Positions 36,346-43,370 of a stretch of DNA of 49,826 nt are shown here, piece by piece; within the stretch, counting starts at the first letter, position 1, and each line of letters starts with the position of its first letter. The translations under genes were made by a program, and so were the position numbers. The notes under the pieces were generated by a model. That model saw nothing but the letters and a program-made list of their open reading frames with translations, searched no databases and was not told the DNA's origin. The DNA is from Acaryochloris sp. IP29b_bin.176 (GTDB taxonomy: Bacteria > Cyanobacteriota > Cyanobacteriia > Thermosynechococcales > Thermosynechococcaceae), in NCBI GenBank assembly GCA_028285315.1, contig JANQPU010000240.1, positions 1 to 49,826 on the forward strand, given 5' to 3'.

Positions 36346-37041
36346 ATGCGAAACAGGCAAGTATTGATCACGGGTGGTACAGGCGGCTTAGGACTGGGTG
36401 TGACACCAAAAGTCTTAGCTACAGGGGCAGAAGTGACGCTGCCGTATATTACTGAGTCAGGAGTGGAGCGATTGAAACAGATCCTTTCGCCCGCCGAATT
36501 GGCAAGAACCCATTTTGTGTCTACCGATCTAGGGCAAGAAGCCTCTGTCGCTGAATTGGTCGAAGGCATGGATCGGGTGGATGCCCTGATTCACTTAGTG
36601 GGTGGGTTTTCGATGGGCAAAACTCATGAATATGCTTTTGAAGATTGGCAGCGGGATTTAAACCTGAACTTGAATACCACCTTTTTGGTTTGCAAACATA
36701 GTCTCAAGCGTATGTTGCAGCATAACTATGGACGGATTGTCACTGTGGGCTCTAGAGGCGCTGTCGATCCAGGGGGTCAATTGGCGGCGTACTGTGCAGC
36801 CAAGGCAGGTGTCGTGGCATTGACGAAAGCGATCGCAGATGAAACCAAAGGCACCCATATCACTGCCAATGTTGTGTTGCCCAGCATTATCGACACCCCT
36901 ACCAATCGAGAAGCTATGGGCGAAGCCAACGCCGACCAGTGGGTTAAACCTAAATCTTTGGCGGAAGTGATCTGCTTTCTAGTCTCTGATGCAGCACAGG
37001 ATGTGAGAGGGGCTGCTATTCCTGTCTATGGCAATGCTTAA
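36346..37041 (+). CDS. Short-chain dehydrogenase/reductase (SDR)
   Basis: The 231-residue NAD(P)-dependent oxidoreductase has a Rossmann fold with VLITGGTGGLGLGV (TGxxxGxG). It has LIHLVGG in place of the NNAG motif, RIVTVGSRG with the catalytic Ser, and the YCAAKAG active site (YxxxK). The C-terminus has VLPSIIDTPTNR and DVRGAAIPVYGNA. Substrate unknown. It overlaps the start of the following lipoprotein gene by 14 bases, which suggests co-expression. The ATG at 36346 has no strong binding site. Length is typical of the classical SDR family. Confidence 0.92.
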   Translation: MRNRQVLITGGTGGLGLGVTPKVLATGAEVTLPYITESGVERLKQILSPAELARTHFVSTDLGQEASVAELVEGMDRVDALIHLVGGFSMGKTHEYAFEDWQRDLNLNLNTTFLVCKHSLKRMLQHNYGRIVTVGSRGAVDPGGQLAAYCAAKAGVVALTKAIADETKGTHITANVVLPSIIDTPTNREAMGEANADQWVKPKSLAEVICFLVSDAAQDVRGAAIPVYGNA

Positions 37042-37536
37042 CATCTTTTCAAGCGGTCCAAAAAGTTTGGATATCTACAAATTCTGTTCTTACACCTATA
37101 AAAAGTGGAGCATATTACTAATTGCCCTACTGCTATCTGGATGCGGCAATGGCCCAACCTCCACTAACACGCCAGAAGAAATGTTTGCTGCAGTTCTCCA
37201 AAAGCCCATCCCAGCTAGTGTCACCCAGTTACAAGGCGTGGGAGATACTTGGCAAGGCTATCAGTTATTTCTGCGATTTCAGGCTGCGGATGCTGATATC
37301 AAGTCTCTCCTGCAGTTAGGGTATGAAGTTGTAGATTGTGATGAGATCGCATATGACTTTCGTCTCCCTGATCAGAGCTATGATCGCTTTAAGCCCCCTT
37401 GGCAGCCTAAAACAATGCTGCCAAAGAATGCTGGACTGCTAGTAATGTCAGCAATTCATGGGCTGGCTCTGGCACCCACCATCTAATCATCGATCGTCAG
37501 AAGAAGCTGGTTTACTTCACAGGGATTGGCACTTAA
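37028..37536 (+). pseudogene. Lipoprotein gene with a probable C-terminal frameshift
   Basis: The frame from ATG 37028 has a lipobox LLLSGC (a hydrophobic signal, then Cys near residue 39) and reads to a stop at 37486. The last residues (GLALAPTI) look wrong. A second frame picks up in phase near 37455-37465 and reads WAGSGTHHLIIDRQKKLVYF then TGIGT to a stop at 37536. This has the look of a genuine C-terminus. One base lost or gained around 37460 would join them into about 169 residues. Family not recognised. The start overlaps the SDR stop. Either a real mutation or a sequencing error is possible. Confidence 0.6.
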
Positions 37537-38102
37537 CACATTTCCTATCTTCTTAGATGGTGTGTTTTGCGTGCTTAGAAAGCAAATTGCCTATTCTCAT
37601 TCTAGACATCGCACTAGCTTTGAATTATTCCTGGTCAAAATTTCTACAGATCCAGCCAAAATACCTAGACAGATTGTCTTTACCACAAATCTTTCACGAG
37701 CCCTTGACCTGGGCTTTGGATGAAGCATCATTAGCAAGTCGAGGCGCAAGAAAGCGATCTAAACTCCAGCAACTGTAGGCAACACCTTTTTGGTCGCTTG
37801 TTTCATTTCCTTAGCCCACTTAGCTACTAAGATTATTCCCACTAAAAATGAAAATTAATGCAGTTATTTAACAAGAAGATGGCCTCTGATGTGTTGCTGT
37901 CCTTATTTTTCCTGGATGTCACACATGGGGCGAGAGTGATGAGCATCTGCTAGAAATTTTGACAGATACGGCTTAAGACTGGCTGAAGGCGAAATATAGA
38001 ATATTTACGCCTTCAATGCTGGGTGGATACATCAACGATGGCGCTCTGAGACCCCATAGACACAGAGCATGTTGTAATGTAGGCAGTCATTGGGGAGTTG
38101 AT
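37537..38102. other. 566-bp gap with one strong hairpin
   Basis: Frames at 37526-37778 have little protein character and no start signal. The most structured element is a 14-bp bulged stem at 37984-38015, listed separately. The rest contains no repeat or RNA I recognise. The promoter of the DUF1622 gene probably lies at 38016-38090. Confidence 0.5.
37984..38015. repeat. Strong hairpin upstream of the DUF1622 gene
   Basis: TGAAGGCGAAATAT (37984-37997) pairs with ATATTTaCGCCTTCA (38001-38015) over 14 base pairs with one bulged A and a 3-nt loop (AGA). There is no T-run after it on either strand. It could be a processed RNA end or a protein-binding site. Confidence 0.6.
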
Positions 38103-38504
38103 ATGGTGCTGGATGTCGTAGGTCATGAAATTTCGACACTGGTGATTCAACTCAACAGTATTTTGACTGGCTTGTGTCAACTGCTGGCTCTCTTCGTTAT
38201 TGCCATTGGGGTAACGAAAGCCCTGTTTATTTTTCTCAAAGATGCTTTGCTCTGGCCTAAGACTCCAGATGCATTTCAGCGTAGTCGTCTGGCTATGGGA
38301 TATTCGTTTTCCCTGGGGTTGAGTTTTCTGATCGGTGCCACCATTCTCAAGACAATGATCTCTAGTCGCTGGGACGATATTACTCGATTAGCTGCAATTA
38401 TTGCGGTTCGCACTGTACTGAACTATCTACTTCTTCAAGCCATTGATTCATCCAATGATTCATCAACGTCCGAATCTAATACTGACAAAGTGTTTGTCTC
38501 TTGA
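38103..38504 (+). CDS. DUF1622 membrane protein
   Basis: The 133-residue product has three hydrophobic stretches: about 17-38 (LTGLCQLLALFVIAIGVTKALF), 62-78 (MGYSFSLGLSFLIGATIL) and 92-110 (IAVRTVLNYLLLQAI). A polar C-terminal tail is rich in Ser, Asp and Asn. The pattern matches DUF1622, a small integral membrane family of unknown function. The ATG at 38103 (MVLDVVGHEIS) has GGGAG 6 nt upstream. It is followed by the folate transporter gene after 160 bp. It is likely a plasma or thylakoid membrane protein. Confidence 0.8.
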   Translation: MVLDVVGHEISTLVIQLNSILTGLCQLLALFVIAIGVTKALFIFLKDALLWPKTPDAFQRSRLAMGYSFSLGLSFLIGATILKTMISSRWDDITRLAAIIAVRTVLNYLLLQAIDSSNDSSTSESNTDKVFVS

Positions 38505-38634
38505 TCAGCGATGACCGAGGAAAGCGTAATAGCGGTCCACAGCATATCAAATTTCATTTTTCTTGCGCTTACCCTGGGCCACCATAAGGGAAATAGCGTC
38601 AGAGACCAAAGCAAATTGCAAATCAGGCTATGAT

Positions 38635-38672
38635 ACAAACATTGATATTTGTAAACTATTATCAATGTTTGT
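38635..38672 (+). promoter_or_regulatory. 13-bp inverted repeat covering the folate transporter start codon
   Basis: ACAAACATTGATA (38635-38647) and TATCAATGTTTGT (38660-38672) are perfect inverted repeats with a 12-nt loop. The start codon ATG at 38665-38667 lies inside the right arm. In RNA this stem would hide the start; in DNA it could be an operator. No Shine-Dalgarno sequence is seen before the start. Confidence 0.65.
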
Positions 38673-40068
38673 TTCTCGTTCGAGACTCAACTCCATACAC
38701 GATTTTCTAAAAGAAACAGTCTTTTACGGTCAAGATCCCACGCCTGAACTACTGGCTATTCTCATGGTCTATTGTGTTCAGGGAATTTTGGGATTAGCTC
38801 GGTTGGCTATCAGTTTTTTCCTCAAAGACGACCTTGGTTTAACGCCAGCTCAAGTGGCCGCCATGATGGGAATTGCTGCTCTACCTTGGGTGATTAAGCC
38901 TATTTTTGGGTTTATTTCAGACAGTGTTCCGATCTTTGGATATCGTCGTCGGTCTTATCTTGTTCTATCTGGCGGCCTGGGATGTCTAGCCTGGGCGGGG
39001 ATGGCTAGTCTCGTCCATACCTCCCTAGCTGCAACCATTGCCATTGTCCTTAGTTCTCTGTCTGTTGCCATCAGCGATGTAATTGTCGATTCTCTCGTGG
39101 TGGAACGAGTCCGGCACGAATCTCAGAGTGATGCTGGATCTCTCCAATCTCTCTGCTGGTCTGCCACCGCCTTGGGAGGCATTATGACGGCCTACTTTAG
39201 CGGTTGGCTGTTGACCCACATCAGTACCCGCAATGTTTTTCTGATTACTGCCACCTTTCCACTCCTGGTCTCTGCTGTCGCGGGGCTGATTGCTGATCCC
39301 AAAGTTAAAACTGCGATCAATTTAGACTCGAGCAAACAGCAAATTCACCAATTATGGCAAACCATCACTCAAAAGCAGATTTTGCTGCCCGTGACCTTTG
39401 TGTTTCTCTGGCAAGCCACCCCCAGTTCTGAATCGGCCTTTTTCTTCTTTACAACCAATGATTTAGGCTTTGACCCAGAGTTTCTTGGTCGAGTAAGACT
39501 GGTGACTAGTCTGGCAGCATTGCTGGGCATTTGGGTGTTTCAGCGATTTCTAAAAGCCGTTCCCGTCCGCCGTATCTTTTTGTGGAGCACCTTAATTTCT
39601 GCAGCCTTAGGCATGACCACCTTACTGCTGGTTACCCATACCAACCGCACGTTAGGTATTGATGACCACTGGTTTAGCTTGGGCGACAGTCTGATTTTGA
39701 CAGTAATGGGGCAAATTGCTTATATGCCCGTCTTAGTGTTGGCGGCCCGCCTCTGCCCCCCTGGTATTGAAGCCACGATGTTTGCCTTACTGATGTCCGT
39801 GAGTAACTTAGCGGGCCTACTCTCACACGAAGCGGGCGCGCTGATCATGCATGGACTGGGCATTACTGAAACGAACTTTCAGCAGCTCTGGTTGTTGGTG
39901 ATTATTGCCAATCTCAGCACCCTCTTACCGCTACCACTCTTAAACTGGCTACCCGACCAAGGCACCGAAGTACTGGATCAAGGCCCTGATTCAGACTCTC
40001 CTGCAGTTGTGGAGGCCATCTTATCCCAATCTCTTACTGTTGAACTTGTTACCGAGCAAACCTCTTAA
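38665..40068 (+). CDS. Folate/biopterin transporter (FBT family, MFS)
   Basis: The product is 467 residues from ATG 38665 (MFVSRSRLNSIHDFLKETVF). About 12 membrane segments are seen, with PWVIKPIFGFISDSVPIFGYRRRSYLVLSGG in the first half, the typical MFS loop of this family. VSNLAGLLSHEAGALIMHGLGI is typical of the C-terminal half. Relatives are Synechocystis Slr0642 and chloroplast folate transporters, which move folates across the membrane; substrate here is inferred. The start is chosen by homology to the short N-terminus; upstream in-frame starts are poor. The carotenoid oxygenase gene starts 11 nt after the stop, so an operon is likely. Confidence 0.9.
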   Translation: MFVSRSRLNSIHDFLKETVFYGQDPTPELLAILMVYCVQGILGLARLAISFFLKDDLGLTPAQVAAMMGIAALPWVIKPIFGFISDSVPIFGYRRRSYLVLSGGLGCLAWAGMASLVHTSLAATIAIVLSSLSVAISDVIVDSLVVERVRHESQSDAGSLQSLCWSATALGGIMTAYFSGWLLTHISTRNVFLITATFPLLVSAVAGLIADPKVKTAINLDSSKQQIHQLWQTITQKQILLPVTFVFLWQATPSSESAFFFFTTNDLGFDPEFLGRVRLVTSLAALLGIWVFQRFLKAVPVRRIFLWSTLISAALGMTTLLLVTHTNRTLGIDDHWFSLGDSLILTVMGQIAYMPVLVLAARLCPPGIEATMFALLMSVSNLAGLLSHEAGALIMHGLGITETNFQQLWLLVIIANLSTLLPLPLLNWLPDQGTEVLDQGPDSDSPAVVEAILSQSLTVELVTEQTS

Positions 40069-40079
40069 TCGACACCCTT

Positions 40080-41537
40080 ATGACCGTTTCTGCTCCCACT
40101 CGCAATACCTACCTCGACCATAACTGGCAGGGAGGCCACCAATCTCTAAACCACGAATACGACTATGCGATCGCAGATGTCGACGGAGAAATTCCCGCTG
40201 ACCTCAAGGGCACACTGTTTCGTAACGGTCCCGGTCTATTGGATGTTCAGGGTACGCCGCTTCGACACCCCTTTGATGGGGACGGCATGATTTGTGCCAT
40301 TCAGTTTAATCAAGGTAAAGCCCATTTCCGTAATCGCTTCGTCCGTACTGAAGGCTATGTCGCGGAACAAGCCGCTGGCAAAATTCTCTATCGTGGCGTC
40401 TTTGGGACCCCTAAACCCGGCGGTATCCTTGCCAACGCCTTTGATATTAACTTCAAGAATATTGCCAACACTCATGTAATCTATTGGGCCGGCAAACTCC
40501 TCGCCCTCTGGGAAGCCGATCAACCCTATCGTCTTGATCCAGAGACCCTAAACACCTTGGGCCTAGAGGATTTCTCGGGTCTCCTGAAACCAGGCGATCC
40601 ATTTTCTGCCCATCCCCGGATTTTGCCCCATTCCGATGGGAATCGTCTGGTAAACTTTGCCGTCAAACCTGGCTTATCCAGCACAGTGAAAATCTTCGAA
40701 TTTGACCCAGCGGGTGAAGTGGTGCATCGGCAACAGTTTACTATTCCTGGGTTTGCATTTATCCACGACTTTGCCGTCACCCCCAACTACTACATTTTTT
40801 TCCAAAACCCCGTCACCCTCAATCCTATTCCTTTCCTCTTCGGTTTCAAAGGAGCAGGAGAATGCATTTCGTTCAATCCCCAAAATCCCACCAAAGTCTG
40901 GCTTGTAAGGCGTAGTGACAATAAGCCCCAACAGTTGGAGACAGACGCCTGCTTTGTTTTCCATCATGCCAATGCCTATGAAGCAGACGGGCAGGTGATT
41001 GTAGATTCTATCTGCTATAACACTTTCCCGGGCTTAGAATCTGGAATTAATTTCCGCAATATTGATTTTGACTCGGTTCCCCCCGGCACACTATGGCGCT
41101 TTCAGATGAATCCTGAGACAGCCACCGTTGAAAAAATACCGTTGATCACCCGGAGCTGCGAGTTTCCCACCCTCAATCCAGCGAATGCAGGCCAGTATTA
41201 TCGTTACGTCTATATTGGCGCTACGGATTCCAGCACCGGCAACGCCCCCCTCCAAGCCATCCTCAAACAAGATCTGAAAACTGGAGCGGAACAGCTCTGG
41301 AGTGCTGCTCCTCAAGGCTTTATGGGTGAACCCGTGTTTATCCCCAAACCCAATGCGACGCAAGAAGATCAAGGCTGGTTAGTCGCTTTGGTCTACGATG
41401 GCGATCGCAACCGTTCTGATGTCGTCATTCTGAATGCGGAGCAGTTCGATCAAGGCCCCATTGCCCGCTTGCATTTGCAACACCATATCCCCTACGGTTT
41501 ACATGGCAGTTTCACGCCAACAGTTTTTGCCAACTAA
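40080..41537 (+). CDS. Carotenoid cleavage oxygenase (RPE65/apocarotenoid oxygenase family)
   Basis: The 485-residue product is an iron-dependent oxygenase of the seven-blade propeller family that cleaves carotenoids or apocarotenoids to aldehydes. The four iron ligands can be placed: His178 (SAHPR), His229 (FIHDFAVT), His295 or 296 (FVFHHANAYE) and His475 (GLHGSFTP). Other family marks are LKGTLFRNGPG and HPFDGDGMICAI. It starts 11 nt after the folate transporter. The tyrosine-phosphatase gene begins 26 nt after its stop. The products could be oxidised by the aldehyde dehydrogenase encoded at 32420, which is a guess. Length and ligand set indicate an active enzyme. Confidence 0.95.
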   Translation: MTVSAPTRNTYLDHNWQGGHQSLNHEYDYAIADVDGEIPADLKGTLFRNGPGLLDVQGTPLRHPFDGDGMICAIQFNQGKAHFRNRFVRTEGYVAEQAAGKILYRGVFGTPKPGGILANAFDINFKNIANTHVIYWAGKLLALWEADQPYRLDPETLNTLGLEDFSGLLKPGDPFSAHPRILPHSDGNRLVNFAVKPGLSSTVKIFEFDPAGEVVHRQQFTIPGFAFIHDFAVTPNYYIFFQNPVTLNPIPFLFGFKGAGECISFNPQNPTKVWLVRRSDNKPQQLETDACFVFHHANAYEADGQVIVDSICYNTFPGLESGINFRNIDFDSVPPGTLWRFQMNPETATVEKIPLITRSCEFPTLNPANAGQYYRYVYIGATDSSTGNAPLQAILKQDLKTGAEQLWSAAPQGFMGEPVFIPKPNATQEDQGWLVALVYDGDRNRSDVVILNAEQFDQGPIARLHLQHHIPYGLHGSFTPTVFAN

Positions 41538-41563
41538 TCAAACCGCCTTCGATTTAGGACACG

Positions 41564-42034
41564 ATGACCCAAAAGCTTTTGTTTGTATGTCTGGGCAATA
41601 TTTGTCGATCACCTTCAGCAGAAGGGATTATGAACCACTTGCTACAGCAAGAACAGCTCACCCATGCGTTTCAGTGTGATTCTGCAGGGACGAGTAGCTA
41701 TCATATTGGTGCTGCTCCCGATCGGAGAATGGCAGCCGCTGGCTTGCGCCAAGGGATCGTGCTGACAGGCAACAGTCGTCAAGTCCAGCTTGATGACTTC
41801 GCCAGCTTTGATTGGATTTTGGCGATGGATCGACACAACTACACTGATCTCCTAGCCCTCAATCCTGACAGCCAGAACGCTTCTAAAATCCATATGATGT
41901 GTAATTTTTGCACCACTCATACCGATAAAGAGGTCCCTGACCCCTACTATGGCGGTCCATCGGGTTTTGATTACGTCATTGATCTGCTTCTCGATGCTTG
42001 CAGCGGTTTGCTAGAGCATATCCAACAGCAATAA
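41564..42034 (+). CDS. Low-molecular-weight protein tyrosine phosphatase
   Basis: The 156-residue enzyme has the PTP loop CLGNICRSPSAEG (Cys9 nucleophile, Arg15) and the general-acid region EVPDPYYGG with Asp. It also has AGTSSYHIGAAPDRRM and DWILAMDRHNYTDL, all standard for the family. It dephosphorylates phosphotyrosine proteins; in bacteria it is often linked to surface polysaccharide export or stress. It follows the carotenoid oxygenase gene by 26 nt. It is convergent with the response regulator gene, with one base between the two stops. Confidence 0.95.
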   Translation: MTQKLLFVCLGNICRSPSAEGIMNHLLQQEQLTHAFQCDSAGTSSYHIGAAPDRRMAAAGLRQGIVLTGNSRQVQLDDFASFDWILAMDRHNYTDLLALNPDSQNASKIHMMCNFCTTHTDKEVPDPYYGGPSGFDYVIDLLLDACSGLLEHIQQQ

Positions 42035-42035
42035 C

Positions 42036-42725
42036 TCAACGATCGCTGTTGATGGTCCCCACTAAATGGTGTTCCATCGCAAATCGGACAATTTCAGCGC
42101 GATTATTCGTTTCTGTTTTTTGCAACAACTTACTCACATACTTTTCCACCGTTCGGGGACTGAGGTGCAGATGTTCACCAATCTGGGCATTGGATAACCC
42201 CTCTGTCAATAACTGCAAAACCTGTTGTTCCCGCTGAGTCAAATCTAAGGCACTGACAAAAGCCGCATCAACTGATTCTCGACTAGGAATAGCATGGGAA
42301 ACAGCCTGTAATTCCGTGTGTACGATTTGCGCTCGATCCAACAGATTTCGAACCACCGCGCTCAATTCTTCCAGGTTAAAGGGTTTCGCTAAGTAGGAAT
42401 CACACCCTAACTGATAGCCACGAATCCGCTCCTGGGTTTGCGCACATTCCGTCAAAAAAATCACAGGTAGCAATCGAAAAGCCGGTTGTTGCCGCACTAG
42501 CCGCACTAACTCATAACCATCCATCTGCGGCATTTTTATATCAGTTACCAGTAGATGGGGGCGGTATTGTTGCACTAGTTGCCACGCTTGTTTGCCTGTC
42601 GCAGCTGGAATGACTGTATATCCTGCTGCTTCTAGATAGTCGGTGACCGCTAACCGAATGCCCGGCTCATCATCCACGATCAACACGGTTAAAGGCATAC
42701 AACATCCAGTGCGCTTTGCAGACAT
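42036..42725 (-). CDS. NarL/LuxR-type response regulator (Rre1/Ycf29-like)
   Basis: The 229-residue product has a receiver domain with TVLIVDDEPGIRLA, the phospho-acceptor Asp in VTDIKMPQMDGYELV and KPF (AKPFNLEEL). A linker leads to a LuxR-type HTH (LTQREQQVLQLLTEGLSNAQ, then LHLSPRTVEKYVSKLLQKT). The sequence resembles Synechocystis Rre1 (Slr1783) and plastid Ycf29, partners of Hik2/Hik34 in stress and redox response; this is from memory. The ATG at 42725 has AAGGGAG close upstream; homologues begin at MPLTVLIV (42698). Targets of Rre1 include heat-shock genes, and an hsp20 gene is in this window. No DNA motif was tested. Confidence 0.9.
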   Translation of the reverse strand: MSAKRTGCCMPLTVLIVDDEPGIRLAVTDYLEAAGYTVIPAATGKQAWQLVQQYRPHLLVTDIKMPQMDGYELVRLVRQQPAFRLLPVIFLTECAQTQERIRGYQLGCDSYLAKPFNLEELSAVVRNLLDRAQIVHTELQAVSHAIPSRESVDAAFVSALDLTQREQQVLQLLTEGLSNAQIGEHLHLSPRTVEKYVSKLLQKTETNNRAEIVRFAMEHHLVGTINSDR

Positions 42726-43370
42726 AATCTCCCTTATTTAGTTATAACAATCCCTTAGCCCCATTCAGTTCCTCTTCATCAATTGCAAGTAATCCAGAAC
42801 AAAGTGGTAAGGTCACGCATTCTTTTCTCTCAGCAAGGGTATGGGCCTAAAATCAGTATTGCTCCTAAAGCCCTCATTCTAGAGCGCATCACCAGACAGA
42901 GTATGCTTATCTTTGCAGCTCACTCATTTGATCCAGTCTGTATCAGACTGCGATTCATGGGCCGTGATGGTGAAGTTTGGAAATATAGCAAGCCCAGCCT
43001 CGAATATAAACCGCCCTGTTTCACCTCTGCCAATCAATAAACCCCATTCATTGCTCCAATTACCGCCCATCATCCCGCTTGGTTTACATTTCCCCATAGC
43101 AATATTGAGCTGGGTAACAATATCTTGGCAACAGAAGTCTTCGCTGGAGTAATCTTTGAACTCAGCCTCAACAGTCAAACACATTGGCTGCTCATAACTG
43201 ACCCTGCCAGTCTCAAGTAAGTTGTAGTCATTTATAGATAACGCCCAATCATTTACCCAAGCTTAAGAACAGAGGCACATTCCTCTTTGAACCTTTTCAA
43301 AGCCTGTTGATGGAATTTGATAGGCTTTGAAGAGAGATCGATCGTATTCGTTCATGGGGAGTCGAGCAAT
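42726..43370. other. 645-bp gap with one doubtful gene
   Basis: The interval lies between divergent genes. The best candidate for a gene is the minus-strand frame at 42924-43184 (listed). A plus-strand frame at 42783-43040 overlaps it and is less likely. The upstream half should hold the response regulator promoter. GGGGAG at 43358-43363 marks the start site of the next gene. Nothing else was recognised. Confidence 0.45.
42924..43184 (-). CDS. Possible hypothetical protein (86 residues)
   Basis: The frame starts at ATG 43184 (MCLTVEAEFKDYSSEDFCC) and includes WGLLIGRGETGRFIFEAGLA, which has the hydrophobic and glycine pattern of a folded protein. It lacks a ribosome binding site and has no recognised family. 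It is antisense to a weaker plus-strand frame. The call rests on composition only. Confidence 0.3.
   Translation of the reverse strand: MCLTVEAEFKDYSSEDFCCQDIVTQLNIAMGKCKPSGMMGGNWSNEWGLLIGRGETGRFIFEAGLAIFPNFTITAHESQSDTDWIK

Noticed and set aside
37526..37778. Two overlapping plus-strand frames (65 and 73 codons)
   Set aside because: No start signal, no family, and both overlap each other. They may be remnants but this cannot be supported.
42783..43040. Plus-strand 85-codon frame after the response regulator gene
   Set aside because: No binding site and weaker protein character than the antisense frame, which is itself doubtful.
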